In this document: positions 15,286 to 24,615 of the stretch, in pieces
How positions within the stretch are numbered: the first letter of the stretch is position 1
Layout: every line of letters begins with the position of its first letter
Source of the DNA: Micromonospora chalcea
Lineage (GTDB): Bacteria; Actinomycetota; Actinomycetes; Mycobacteriales; Micromonosporaceae
DNA: 64,000 nucleotides
Reading direction: 5' to 3'
Assembly: GCF_002926165.1 (NCBI RefSeq)
Contig: NZ_MAGP01000154.1
Coordinates: forward strand, 62,001-126,000
Program-made: the position numbers and the translations under genes
The notes under the pieces: generated by a model
Told to the model about the DNA's origin: nothing
What the model saw: the letters and a program-made list of their open reading frames with translations, nothing else
Databases searched by the model: none

Positions 15286-16966
15286 CGACGTCCACTCCGT
15301 AGACGTCCCGGGCCGCCTCCCGGGAGACGTAGCCCTCGGCCACGTCCCGCCGTACCGCCTCCGGGTCGCGGCTGCGCGGGTCGCCGTGCCCGCCGCCACC
15401 GGCGGTCAGCAGCGTGACCCGGTCGCCCGCGGCCACCACGGTGCGCTTGGTGCTCACCCGGTGCTCGCGGTCGGTGCCCGGGAAGACGACCACCTGGTTC
15501 GGCTCCGGCTGCTCGCCGCCGGCCAGCGCCCACGGCGCGCTCTTGGTCTTCTTGATCACGGTCAGGAACTCGCCGGGCGTCACGAACCGGATGTCCCGCC
15601 GCAGGCCGCAGCCGCCCCGGAACCGGCCCGCGCCACCGGAGTCGGCGCGGATCTCCCAGCGCTCGAAGAACATCCCGGTCTTGGCCTCCATGACCTCGAT
15701 CGGGGTACCCCGGCCCGTGCTGCCGGAGACGTGCGTGGCGGCGTCCATGCCGTCGTGCGTCGCGGTGCCGCCCCAGCCCACCAGGTCGTTGTTGCTGACC
15801 GCGAACATCTTCCCGGTGTCCGGGTGCAGGCCGACCATCATGAAGCCGGGCACGTCGCCGCCGGAGGAGGCGGGCAGCAGGTCCGGCATGCCCTGGGCCA
15901 GCGCCTTGAGGATCAGCTCCACCGCGACGATGCCGGTCCAGAGCGTGAACGTGGGCTGCGGGTAGACGGCGTGGAACAGGCTGCCCGGCTCGGCCCGCAC
16001 CTCCAGCGGAGCCACGGTGCCGGCGTTCGACGGCTCGTCCCGCGACGTCAGCGACTTCAGCACGACCTTGCAGATCGCCTCGGTCGCGCCGAACGGCATG
16101 TTGATCGGGCCGCGGGTGGCCGGGGCCGAGCCGGCGAAGTCGACGATGAAGCGCCCGTCGTCGATGGTGACGGTGACGCGCATCTTCACCGGGTCGTCGG
16201 TGATGCCGTCGTCGTCCACCCAGTCCTCGGCGGTCCAGGTGCCCTGCGGCAGCGTAGCCAGCGCCGCGCGGGCGCGGGCCTCACCGTCGGCGATGATCCG
16301 GTCGATCGCCTGGTCCACGGTGTCCCGGCCGAACTTCTCGATGATCTCCAGCATCCGGCGCTCGCCGGTGCGCAGCGCGGCGATCTGCGCGTGCAGGTCA
16401 CCGAGCACCGCGTCGGGCATCCGCGAGTTGAAGCGGATCAGCTCGTGGATCTCGCGCACCGGCTCGCCCCGGGACACGACCTTGGTGCCCGGGAAGATCA
16501 GCCCCTCCTGGTGCATGTCGGTCGAGTCGAGCACGTAGCCCGGGTCCTTGGCGCCCAGGTCCATCCAGTGCGCGCGGACGCAGAGGAAGCCGACCAGGTC
16601 GCCGTCCGCGTCCGGGTCCGCCTCGTCCGGCCGGAACACCGGGGCGAACAGCGTCGCGTCGTACGCGTGCGCCGCGTTCCAGTACGGGTAGTTGAGCAGC
16701 ACCACGTCGCCGCGGTGCAGGTTCTCCCGGCCCACGTACTCCACGCCCTTGCGCAGCGAGAAGTCGTTCGCGCCGAGGAAGAACGTCAATCCGGTGGCCT
16801 CGGCGACCAGCCGCAGGTCGGCGTCGTACATCGACAGGCCGAAGTCGTGCACCTCGTAGATGACCGGGTTGAACGAGGTACGGATGAGGGTGGCCCGCAT
16901 CTCCTCCGCGGCCGACAGCAGATAGCTGCGGACGACCTCGACCTGGGCTCCGTCCAGCGTGGTCAT
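15278..16966 (-). CDS. Hydantoinase B/oxoprolinase family subunit (copy 2)
   Basis: A 562-residue HyuB-type subunit, closely similar to the neighbouring copy over its whole length (same AAEEMRATLIRTSFNPVIYEVHDFG, GDVVLLNYPYWNAAHAYD, WMDLGAKDPGYVLDSTDMHQ and GGGGHGDP signatures). It diverges mainly in the middle segment (about 190-330) and around residue 120, where it has an acidic insert (DEADPDADGD). ATG at 16966 overlaps the HyuA stop (ATGA), so it is the copy translated directly after HyuA. The pair could form alternative HyuA-HyuB complexes for two related substrates, or a three-component enzyme; both are inference. Confidence 0.92.
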   Translation of the reverse strand: MTTLDGAQVEVVRSYLLSAAEEMRATLIRTSFNPVIYEVHDFGLSMYDADLRLVAEATGLTFFLGANDFSLRKGVEYVGRENLHRGDVVLLNYPYWNAAHAYDATLFAPVFRPDEADPDADGDLVGFLCVRAHWMDLGAKDPGYVLDSTDMHQEGLIFPGTKVVSRGEPVREIHELIRFNSRMPDAVLGDLHAQIAALRTGERRMLEIIEKFGRDTVDQAIDRIIADGEARARAALATLPQGTWTAEDWVDDDGITDDPVKMRVTVTIDDGRFIVDFAGSAPATRGPINMPFGATEAICKVVLKSLTSRDEPSNAGTVAPLEVRAEPGSLFHAVYPQPTFTLWTGIVAVELILKALAQGMPDLLPASSGGDVPGFMMVGLHPDTGKMFAVSNNDLVGWGGTATHDGMDAATHVSGSTGRGTPIEVMEAKTGMFFERWEIRADSGGAGRFRGGCGLRRDIRFVTPGEFLTVIKKTKSAPWALAGGEQPEPNQVVVFPGTDREHRVSTKRTVVAAGDRVTLLTAGGGGHGDPRSRDPEAVRRDVAEGYVSREAARDVYGVDVDG

Positions 16967-19014
16967 GCGGCTTCCTCCAGGGTGACGAGCAGGTATCCGT
17001 GGTCGTCGACGGTGACCCGCTGGCCGCTGGGCACCACAGTGGTCGAGGTGCCCTCGTCGATCAACGCCGGTCCGTCGAAGGTGTCGCCCGGCTCCAGGCG
17101 GGCCCGGTCGTAGACCGCGAACGGCACCACCGCGTGCTGCCCGAAGTCGTAGGCGTCGCGGTGCGTCAGCAGCGCCTGCGACGGGTCGCCGTCGCCGCGC
17201 GGCAGGGTCTGCAGCTCGGGACGGTCGGTGCGCCCGATGCCGCGCACCCGCAGGTTGAGGATCTGCAGCGGGTTGCCCATGGTGTGGCCGTACCGGGCGC
17301 GGTGCGTCTCGTCGAACGCGGCGCGGATCGCGTCGCGGTCCAGCTCGCGCCCGACGGTGACCATCAGGCTGTGTTCCTGGCCCAGGTAGCGCAGCTCGAA
17401 CTGCCGCTCCAGCACCGCCTCGCCGGCCGGCACGCCCTGCGCCACCAGCGATGCGACCGCCTCGGCCTCGACGGCCTTGAACAGCTGCTCCAGCTCCGCC
17501 AGGTCGGCGTCGTCGAGCGTGGCCATCACGGTACGGCTGAAGTCGTTGACGATGTCGGCGGAGAGCATGCCCCAGGCGGAGAAGCCGGACGGCGCGAACG
17601 GCACGATGACCTCGCCGATGCCCATCTCGCGGGCCAGCAGCGGGGCCAGCAGCGGCCCGGCGCCGCCGAACGCGAGCAGCGCGAACTGCCGGGGGTCGTG
17701 ACCCCGCTCGACGGTGATCTGGCGGACCGCGCCGACGGTGCGGGCCAGCAGCACGTCGAACACGCCGGCGGCCGCGTTCTCCACGGTGAGTCCGAGCGGC
17801 TCGGCGAGCTGCTCCTGAATTGCGGCGCGCGCCTCGGCGTCGCGCAGGCCCATGGTGCCGGCGAGGAAGCGCTCCGGGTCCATGTAGCCGAGCACCACAG
17901 CGGCGTCGGTGACCGTCGGCTTGGTGCCGCCCCGGCCGTAGCAGACCGGGCCGGGGTCGGCGCCGGCGCTCTGCGGGCCGACCTTGAGCAGGCCGTGGTC
18001 GAGCCAGGCGATCGAACCGCCGCCGGCGCCGATGGTGCGGATGTCGTACGTCGGGATGAGCAGCGGGAAGTGCTCCAGCTGAGCCTCGTACGCGGCGACC
18101 GGGTTGCCGCGCTCGATCACGCAGGCGTCCAGCGAGGTGCCGCCGATGTCGAACGTGAGCACGTTGTCCCGGCCCAGCTCGGAAGCGACGTACGCGGCAC
18201 CGACGATGCCGCCGGCCGGTCCGGACAGCACGGTGTGCGTGGGGGCGGTCTTGGCGACCGCGCTGGTCATCGAGCCGCCGCCGGAGCGCATGATCAGGAA
18301 GCGCCCGGCGAAGCCGCGCTCGGCCAGGCCGGACTCCAGCTCGTCCACGTACCGCTCGAAGATCGGCCGGATGTACGCCTCCAGCACCGTGGTGCTGGTC
18401 CGCTCGTACTCCCGGTACTCGCGCACGATGTCCGTCGACAGCGACAGGCTGACGTCGGGGAACTCCTCGTGGATGAGGCGCGCGGCCTCCCGCTCGTGGC
18501 TCGGGTCGAGGAACGAGTGCAGGAAGCAGATGGCGATCGAGGTGACCTGCTGGTCCACCACGAGCGTGCGCGCGGCCGCCCGGACGCTGTCCGGGTCCAG
18601 CGGCTCCACCACCCGGCCGCGGTAGTCGAGCCGGCCCCGCACCCCGGCGGTGAAGCGGCGCTGCACCAGGCTCTCCGGCCGCTGGTACTGGAAGTCGTAC
18701 ATGTGGTCGGAGGGCACGTTGCCGCGCCCGATCAGGAAGATGTCCCGGAAGCCCTCGTTGGTGATGATTCCGGTACGGCCACCGCGACGCTCCAGCACCG
18801 CGTTGAGGCCGAGCGTGGTGCCGTGGATGAACAGCTCCACCTCGGACAGGTCGGTGCCGAGCGCGCTGATCGCGTTGAGGACACCGTCCGCGGGCCGGGC
18901 CGGGGTCGTCGCCGCCTTGCGGAAGCGGACCCGGTTGGTGCGCGTGTCGAGTTCCATGGCGTCCACGAAGGTCCCGCCGATGTCGACGGCGAGCCGGATG
19001 GGGCGACGGGTCAT
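16963..19014 (-). CDS. Hydantoinase A/oxoprolinase family subunit
   Basis: A 683-residue HyuA-type subunit, the ATP-handling partner of HyuB. Near the N-terminus LAVDIGGTFVDAMELD is the phosphate-binding loop of the acetate/sugar kinase fold; a second, NVLTFDIGGTSLDACVIERG, follows at about residue 290. Between them lie IHGTTLGLNAVLERRGGRTGIITNEGFRDI and HTVLSGPAGGIVGAAYVA; later come RTIGAGGGSIAW and DPGPVCYGRGGTKPTVTDA, all canonical. ATG at 19014 overlaps the ATPase gene stop and is conserved with the family start. Family members phosphorylate or otherwise activate the cyclic amide before hydrolysis. It sits between the peptide-type importer genes and the two HyuB genes, tying uptake to ring opening. 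Confidence 0.93.
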   Translation of the reverse strand: MTRRPIRLAVDIGGTFVDAMELDTRTNRVRFRKAATTPARPADGVLNAISALGTDLSEVELFIHGTTLGLNAVLERRGGRTGIITNEGFRDIFLIGRGNVPSDHMYDFQYQRPESLVQRRFTAGVRGRLDYRGRVVEPLDPDSVRAAARTLVVDQQVTSIAICFLHSFLDPSHEREAARLIHEEFPDVSLSLSTDIVREYREYERTSTTVLEAYIRPIFERYVDELESGLAERGFAGRFLIMRSGGGSMTSAVAKTAPTHTVLSGPAGGIVGAAYVASELGRDNVLTFDIGGTSLDACVIERGNPVAAYEAQLEHFPLLIPTYDIRTIGAGGGSIAWLDHGLLKVGPQSAGADPGPVCYGRGGTKPTVTDAAVVLGYMDPERFLAGTMGLRDAEARAAIQEQLAEPLGLTVENAAAGVFDVLLARTVGAVRQITVERGHDPRQFALLAFGGAGPLLAPLLAREMGIGEVIVPFAPSGFSAWGMLSADIVNDFSRTVMATLDDADLAELEQLFKAVEAEAVASLVAQGVPAGEAVLERQFELRYLGQEHSLMVTVGRELDRDAIRAAFDETHRARYGHTMGNPLQILNLRVRGIGRTDRPELQTLPRGDGDPSQALLTHRDAYDFGQHAVVPFAVYDRARLEPGDTFDGPALIDEGTSTTVVPSGQRVTVDDHGYLLVTLEEAA

Positions 19015-21044
19015 GGCGTGACAGCCTGCCTTCCGATGAGGGCGGGAAGCTCGGGAACGCGCCAGCAGGCGGCCCGGCTCTCGCCGTACGACTGAAGCTC
19101 CTGCTGCTCCGATCGGCACCGGTCGGTGACGAACGGGCACCGGGCGGCCAACGGGCACCCGGTTGCGGCGTCGGCTTCCTCCAGGTCCTTGACCAGCTCG
19201 ACGGCCTCGCCGTCGGCGCCGGCCGTCCCGCCGAGGCGGGGGGCGCTGCCCAGCAGCGCGCGGGTGTACGGGTGCCGGGGCGTGTCGAAGACGACGTCCA
19301 CCGGACCCTCCTCGACCACCCGGCCGAGGTAGAGCACCACGACGCGGTCGGCGAAACCGCGCACCGTGGCCAGGTCGTGGGAGATGAACACCGAGGCGCG
19401 GTCGGCGTCGGCGGCCACGTCGGCGATCACGTCGAGGATCTGCGCCTGGACGGTGACGTCCAGGGCCGAGGTGGGCTCGTCGAAGACGATCAGGTCCGGC
19501 TCGCCGACCAGCGCGCGGGCGATGCCGATGCGCTGGGCCTGGCCGCCGGACAGCTCGTGCGGGTACCGCTGCAGGATCGAGCGGTCCAGCTCCATCCGGT
19601 CCAGCACGGCGGTGACGCGTTCCTCCCGCTGGGCCGGGGACAGGCCCGCGGCGCGCAGCGGCTCGGCGATGGAGTCGCCGACGGTGCGGCGCGGGCTGAG
19701 TGAGCCGATCGGGTCCTGGAACACCAGCTGGGCGCGGGTCCGGGCCCGGCGCAGCGCCCGGCCGCGTGGGCGGGGCCGGCCCGGCTGCTTGACCAGGGCC
19801 TGACCGGCGACTGTGACGGTGCCGGACGTGGGCGCGACCAGGCCCATGACGAGCTTCGCGAGGGTGCTCTTGCCGCAGCCGCTTTCGCCCACCACGCCCA
19901 GCGTCTCACCCGGCGCGAGCCGCAGCGTGACGCCACGCAGCGCGTGGTGACCGCCGGAGCCGAACCGGCTGCGGTAGACGACGTGGGCGTCCTCGATTTC
20001 CAGCACGGCGGGCTTCGGGTCCGCAGCCGCCGGCTGGGCGTCGCCCGCGTCCGGTGTGTGCGACGTGGACGGCAGGTCGGCGTCGAGCGGCCGGGTCTGC
20101 GGGTGGAAGCAGGCGAGCGACCATTCGCGGCCGCCGGGGATCGGCTGGGTGCCCGGCCGCCGGGACGAGCAGGTGCGGTCGGCGTGCGCGCAGCGGGCGA
20201 CGAACGGGCAGTTCTCCGGCGCCTCGGTGAGCAGGGGCATGGCGCCGGGGGTGGCGACGACCGGCCGGCCGCCGACGTCCGGCACCGACCGCAGCAGCGC
20301 CCGGGTATACGGGTGCGCGGGCTCCCGCAGCACCTGCGCGGCCGGGCCGCTCTCCACCACCGTGCCGGCGTAGAGCACCACCACCCGGTCGCAGACCTCG
20401 GCGATCGAGGCGAGGTCGTGGGAGATCAGCAGCACGCCCCGGCCGTCGGTGTCGGCGGCGTGCCGGAACTGGCGCAGGATCTCCCGGGTCAGTGTCACGT
20501 CCAGGCCGGTGGTCGGCTCGTCGGCGATCAGCAGGTCGGGCGCGCAGCCGGTGGCCAGCGAGATCATCACCCGCTGGGCCATGCCGCCGGACAGCTCGTG
20601 GGCGTACGCGTCGAGCCGCCGCTGCGGGCTGCGGATGCCGACCGCCTCGAACAGCTCGCGCGCCGCCTCCCGGGCCCGGTCGCCGGACATGTCCTGGTGG
20701 GTGGCGAGCCGGTCGACGAGCTGCTTGCCGATGGTGCGGGTGGGGCTGAGCGCGCCGCGCGGGTTCTGGAAGCAGATCGCCACGCCGCGTCCGCGGTGCG
20801 CGGCGAGCGCGGCGTCGTCCATGCGCAGCACGTCCGAGTCGCCGAACAGGACCCGGCCGGTGGCGTGCGAGCCGCCGGGCAGCAGCCCGACGATGGCGCG
20901 GGCCACCATGCTCTTGCCGCCGCCGCTCTCCCCGACCAGGCCGACGACCTCACCGGGGCGTACCGCGAAGGTGACGCCGCTGAGCGCGGCCACCTGCCGG
21001 CCGGGTCGCCGGATGGTCACCGAGAGGTTCTCGATCGACAGCAT
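19011..21044 (-). CDS. Fused dual ATPase of a peptide/nickel-type ABC importer (DppD-DppF)
   Basis: A 677-residue protein holding two complete ATPase domains. Domain 1 (about 1-320) has Walker A GESGGGKSM, signature LSGGMAQR and Walker B LLIADEPTTGLD. Domain 2 (about 345-677) has GESGCGKST, LSGGQAQR and LIVFDEPTSALD. Each ends in the oligopeptide-transporter extension with a Cys cluster (CPFVARCAHADRTC; CPLAARCPFVTDRC), known to bind an iron-sulfur cluster in related DppD proteins. In many bacteria these are separate DppD and DppF genes; here a linker of about 30 residues joins them. ATG at 21044 lies two bases after the DppC-type stop. Confidence 0.93.
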   Translation of the reverse strand: MLSIENLSVTIRRPGRQVAALSGVTFAVRPGEVVGLVGESGGGKSMVARAIVGLLPGGSHATGRVLFGDSDVLRMDDAALAAHRGRGVAICFQNPRGALSPTRTIGKQLVDRLATHQDMSGDRAREAARELFEAVGIRSPQRRLDAYAHELSGGMAQRVMISLATGCAPDLLIADEPTTGLDVTLTREILRQFRHAADTDGRGVLLISHDLASIAEVCDRVVVLYAGTVVESGPAAQVLREPAHPYTRALLRSVPDVGGRPVVATPGAMPLLTEAPENCPFVARCAHADRTCSSRRPGTQPIPGGREWSLACFHPQTRPLDADLPSTSHTPDAGDAQPAAADPKPAVLEIEDAHVVYRSRFGSGGHHALRGVTLRLAPGETLGVVGESGCGKSTLAKLVMGLVAPTSGTVTVAGQALVKQPGRPRPRGRALRRARTRAQLVFQDPIGSLSPRRTVGDSIAEPLRAAGLSPAQREERVTAVLDRMELDRSILQRYPHELSGGQAQRIGIARALVGEPDLIVFDEPTSALDVTVQAQILDVIADVAADADRASVFISHDLATVRGFADRVVVLYLGRVVEEGPVDVVFDTPRHPYTRALLGSAPRLGGTAGADGEAVELVKDLEEADAATGCPLAARCPFVTDRCRSEQQELQSYGESRAACWRVPELPALIGRQAVTP

Positions 21045-21046
21045 GG

Positions 21047-21934
21047 TTACCGCCGCTTCGCGTTGGCGCGGTCCTGCAGGCCTTCGCCGAGCAGGCTGAA
21101 CCCGAGGACGCAGACGAACAGGGCCAGGCCGGGTGGGACCGAGGTCCACCAGCGGCCACCGACCACGTCCGCGGCGCCCAGGCTGATCATCGCCCCCCAC
21201 TCCGCCTCGGGAATGCTCACGCCCAGGCCGAGGAAGGAGAGCCCGGCCAGGGTGAGCATCGCCCAGCCGCAGTTCAGCGGCGCGATCACCCGTACCGGGG
21301 TGAGGCTGTTGGGCAGCAGGTGCCGCCAGAGCACGCCCACCGGCGACGCCCCGGAGGTGATGGCGGCGTCCACGAACGGCAGTTCCCGCAGCGACCGCAC
21401 CTCGGCGCGGACCAGCCGGGCGTACGCCGGCGCGTTCACCGCCGCGATCGTGATGATCAGGTTGATCGTGCCGTTGCCGAGCAGGGCGGCGACCGCCAGC
21501 GCCAGGATGAACGTGGGGAACGACTGGAAGATGTCGACCACCCGCATCAGCACGTCGTCGAGCCAGCCGCCGAAGTAGCCGGCGACCAGGCCGAGCAGCG
21601 TGCCCACGACCACCGCGAGCGCCACCGCGGCCAGGGCGATGCCCAGGTCGAGCCGGGCGGCGTAGAGCACCCGGCTCCAGATGTCCATGCCGTTGCCGTC
21701 GGTGCCGAGCAGGTGGTTGCCGCCCGGCGCCACCAGGGTGTTCGCCGGGTCGATCTCGGTCTCGCCCCACGGGCTCAGCAGCGGCGCGAACACCGCCACC
21801 AGCGCCACCACCGACAGGATGGTCGCACCGACGATGATCATGCGGCGGGCGAACCGGCTGTCCCGGTCGCCGCCGGCGACGACCACCGGCGTCTGTGCGG
21901 AGTCGCCGCTGACGGCGGCGCGCAACTCGGCCAT
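21047..21934 (-). CDS. Peptide-type ABC importer permease (DppC type)
   Basis: A 295-residue inner-membrane permease of the DppC/OppC class. After a cytoplasmic N-terminus comes one helix (IIVGATILSVVALVAVFAPL), the NHLLGTDGNGMDIWSRVLYAARLDLGIAL motif typical of the class, then four to five helices. The EAA-type loop lies around ASPVGVLWRHLLPNSLTPVRVI. The start codon ATG at 21934 shares one base with the DppB-type stop (TGATG). It forms the channel with the upstream DppB-type gene. Substrate is inferred from the operon to be the compound hydrolysed by HyuAB rather than a nutritional peptide. Confidence 0.92.
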   Translation of the reverse strand: MAELRAAVSGDSAQTPVVVAGGDRDSRFARRMIIVGATILSVVALVAVFAPLLSPWGETEIDPANTLVAPGGNHLLGTDGNGMDIWSRVLYAARLDLGIALAAVALAVVVGTLLGLVAGYFGGWLDDVLMRVVDIFQSFPTFILALAVAALLGNGTINLIITIAAVNAPAYARLVRAEVRSLRELPFVDAAITSGASPVGVLWRHLLPNSLTPVRVIAPLNCGWAMLTLAGLSFLGLGVSIPEAEWGAMISLGAADVVGGRWWTSVPPGLALFVCVLGFSLLGEGLQDRANAKRR

Positions 21935-22944
21935 CAGAGCCTCACTCTCGGGTCGAGGATCGCGTGGACCACGTCGGCGATGAGGAACACCAGCACGTAG
22001 CACAACGCGATGACCAGCACCGACGCCTGAACCACCGGGTAGTCCCGGTAGAGCAGGCCGCGCAGGGCCCACTGGCCGAAGCCCTGCCACGAGTACACGT
22101 ACTCGACGAGCACGGTGGAGCCGATCGCCGTGCCGAAGACCAGCGCCGCCAGCGACGGCAGCCGGACCAGCGTCGCCCGCAGCAGGTAGCCGTAGTGCAG
22201 CGTGCGGTCGCGCAGCCCGTGCGCCTTCGCCGCGGCGTACGACTCCGAGTGCAGCACCTCCAGCGCGGAGGCCCGGACGCTGCGCAGCAGCGGCGCGACC
22301 ACGCCGACCACCAGGGTCAGCACGGGCAGCACCAGGTACGCCGCGGCGGAGGCGATCGCCGGGCCGTTGGCGGTGAGCACGGCGTCGACGAGATCGGCCC
22401 CGGTGAGCGGGGTCAGGTTCGTGTCCGGGTCGACCCGCCCGTTCGGCGCCGGGAACCAGCCGAGGATGCTGTAGCCGACCAGCACCAGCACCAGGCCGAG
22501 CCAGAACTCGGGGATCGAGTTGCCGACCAGGGCGAACATCCGCACGCTGTGGTCACCGACCCGGTTGGCCCGTTTGGCCGACCAGATGCCCAGGACCGTC
22601 GCCACGACGAGCGCGATGCTCACGGCGATGACGACGAGTTCCAGGGTGGGCCCCACCCGGAGCGCCATCTCCGATCCCACGGAGTTGCCGCTCTGGATGG
22701 AGGTCCCGAAGTCACCGGTGACCAGTCCCCTGAGGTAGTCGAGGAACTGCTGCCACAGCGACTGGTCCAGCCCGAAGCGGGCCCGGGCGGCGGCGGCGTC
22801 CTCCTCGGTGGCGTTCTGCCCGAGGATGCTGCGGACGGGGTCGCCCGGCAGCACCCGGACCAGGAGGAACGCCAGGACGACCACTCCGAGCAGAACGGGG
22901 ATCAGCTGGAGCAGTCGCCTGACGACGAAGCGGAAGATTCGCAT
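21934..22944 (-). CDS. Peptide-type ABC importer permease (DppB type)
   Basis: A 336-residue permease of the DppB/OppB class with the diagnostic N-terminus RRLLQLIPVLLGVVVLAFLLVRVLPGDPVRSILG, the FGLDQSLWQQFLDYLRGLVTGDFGTS segment, and five to six further helices. EAA-type loop: SVRASALEVLHSESYAAAKAHGL. ATG at 22944 follows the binding-protein stop by 15 bases. Order binding protein, DppB, DppC, DppDF is the usual arrangement. It ends with an overlap into the DppC-type gene. Confidence 0.92.
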   Translation of the reverse strand: MRIFRFVVRRLLQLIPVLLGVVVLAFLLVRVLPGDPVRSILGQNATEEDAAAARARFGLDQSLWQQFLDYLRGLVTGDFGTSIQSGNSVGSEMALRVGPTLELVVIAVSIALVVATVLGIWSAKRANRVGDHSVRMFALVGNSIPEFWLGLVLVLVGYSILGWFPAPNGRVDPDTNLTPLTGADLVDAVLTANGPAIASAAAYLVLPVLTLVVGVVAPLLRSVRASALEVLHSESYAAAKAHGLRDRTLHYGYLLRATLVRLPSLAALVFGTAIGSTVLVEYVYSWQGFGQWALRGLLYRDYPVVQASVLVIALCYVLVFLIADVVHAILDPRVRL

Positions 22945-22959
22945 GGGCGGTTGACGTCC

Positions 22960-24615
22960 CTAGGCCGACGCGCTCAGGTAGCGCAGGCGGGCGAGGCCGT
23001 CCATCGGCTGCACCCAGCCGGCGACGGACTCCCGGACGGGCAGGTTGAAGTTGGGCTGGCAGATGACCACCCACGGCACGTCGGCGGCGAGGATCTCCTG
23101 GACCCGCTTCCAGAGCGCGTTGCGGGCGGCCGTGTCGACGGTGGTGTGCGACTTCTCGTAGATCTGCTCGATCTCCGGGTTGCTGTAGTTGGAGTAGTTG
23201 AGGTTGGCGCCCTTGACGAAGCTCGTCGCCAGCATGTACTCGACGTCGTCCACCCAGAGCTGCCCGGAGGTGATCTGCAGCGGGATGTTCTTCTTGGTCC
23301 GCCGCTCACCCAGGGTGGCCGGGTCCAGCGGGGTCAGCTTGAGCCGGATGCCCGCCTTCGCCGCCTCGCTCTGCACCTGGACGGCGATCTTCTGCTGCTC
23401 CTCGTTGTCGGCCTCGAAGACCAGTTCGGAGTCGAGCGACGACCGGCCGGCGGCGGCCATGGCGGCCTTCGCCTTGTCCAGGTCGTAGGTGAACGGGTAG
23501 CCGCTCTCGTCGTAGCCGGGCATGTCCAGCGGGACCGGGCTCTTGGCCGCGCGGGCGTCGCCGCCGTACACGTTGTTGATGATCTGCTCGTAGGGCACCG
23601 CGTACGCGAGCGCCTTGCGCACGTTCACGTCGTTGAACGGCGCGGCGGTCACCGACATCTGGATCGCGACCTGGCGGTTGCTGGCGGCCGAGATGACCTT
23701 GATGCCCGGGGCCTTCTTGAGGTCCTGGATGTCGCGCTGGCTGATGCCCAGCGCGATGTCGATGTCGCCGGCCTGCAGCTGCAGCCGCTGGTTGGACGCG
23801 GCCGGCACGACCGAGATCCGGATGGTCGGCGTCTTGGCCGGGTCCGGGCCCGGGTAGTCGGTGTTCGCGCTGAGTTCGATCTCCTGGCCCTGGGTGGCCT
23901 TGGCGACGTTGAAGTAGCCGCCGGTCGGCGGGTTCTTCGCGAACCACTCCTTGGCCCAGGGGTCGCTGGAGCTGGCGCGCTTCTTCGCCTCGACCGAGTC
24001 GAAGACGTACAGCGAGATCGCCTGGATCTGCCGGGTGAGCGCGCTGGGGAAGGCCTGGTGGAACTCCACCGTGTAGTCGTCGACGACCTTGACCTGGTCG
24101 GCGCTGGTCAGGCCGATGGTGCGGTAGACGCCGGCGACGTTGGCCTGGGCGGCGAACGCGCGGTCCTTCGACCACTTCACGTCCGCGGCCTTCATCTCGT
24201 TGCCGCTGGCGAACTTCACGCCGCGGCGCAGCTTGAGCGTCCACACCTTCTGTTCGGCGTCGGGCTCGAAGGACTCGGCGAACGTGGGGGTGATGTTCTG
24301 GGTGTCGAGGATCTGGCTGCCGCCGGCGTTGGTGACGCCGTAGTCGATCAGGTATGGGAAGACGTTCTTGTAGAGCATCAGCGCGGTCAGGTCGAAGCCG
24401 ACGAAGTCCTGGTCCCAGCTCGACAGGTAGCTGGAGACGGCGATGCGCAGCGTCTTGGCGGCGGCGCCGCCGGACTTGCCGTCGGTGGACTTGTTGCCGC
24501 TGTCCGCGGCGCAGGCGCTGGTGGCGAGCAGGAGCGCGACGCCACCCCCCAGCTGCAGGACGCCGCGGCGGGAGAGCGCGGGCGAGGAGGCGCCCGGACG
24601 GGGTGAACGAGCCAT
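22960..24615 (-). CDS. Family-5 extracellular solute-binding lipoprotein
   Basis: A 551-residue peptide/nickel-class binding protein and the first gene of the 13-gene operon. The N-terminus carries SRRGVLQLGGGVALLLATSAC: a twin-arginine-like pair, hydrophobic core and lipobox with Cys about 45, so it should be a lipid-anchored surface protein. The mature part shows family-5 landmarks: GVKFASGNEMKAADVKWSKDRAFA, KALAYAVPYEQIINNVYGGDA and a C-terminal WKRVQEILAADVPWVVICQPN. ATG at 24615 has AGGAGG seven bases upstream; a longer frame to 24699 is unsupported. It delivers the substrate to the DppBC/DppDF-type complex. Its promoter region contains repeated GTTCAC/GTGAAC half-sites. Confidence 0.92.
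   Translation of the reverse strand: MARSPRPGASSPALSRRGVLQLGGGVALLLATSACAADSGNKSTDGKSGGAAAKTLRIAVSSYLSSWDQDFVGFDLTALMLYKNVFPYLIDYGVTNAGGSQILDTQNITPTFAESFEPDAEQKVWTLKLRRGVKFASGNEMKAADVKWSKDRAFAAQANVAGVYRTIGLTSADQVKVVDDYTVEFHQAFPSALTRQIQAISLYVFDSVEAKKRASSSDPWAKEWFAKNPPTGGYFNVAKATQGQEIELSANTDYPGPDPAKTPTIRISVVPAASNQRLQLQAGDIDIALGISQRDIQDLKKAPGIKVISAASNRQVAIQMSVTAAPFNDVNVRKALAYAVPYEQIINNVYGGDARAAKSPVPLDMPGYDESGYPFTYDLDKAKAAMAAAGRSSLDSELVFEADNEEQQKIAVQVQSEAAKAGIRLKLTPLDPATLGERRTKKNIPLQITSGQLWVDDVEYMLATSFVKGANLNYSNYSNPEIEQIYEKSHTTVDTAARNALWKRVQEILAADVPWVVICQPNFNLPVRESVAGWVQPMDGLARLRYLSASA

Noticed and set aside
13615..16966. One split or frameshifted HyuB gene
   Set aside because: Both copies are full length (556 and 562 residues), each with complete N- and C-terminal signatures.
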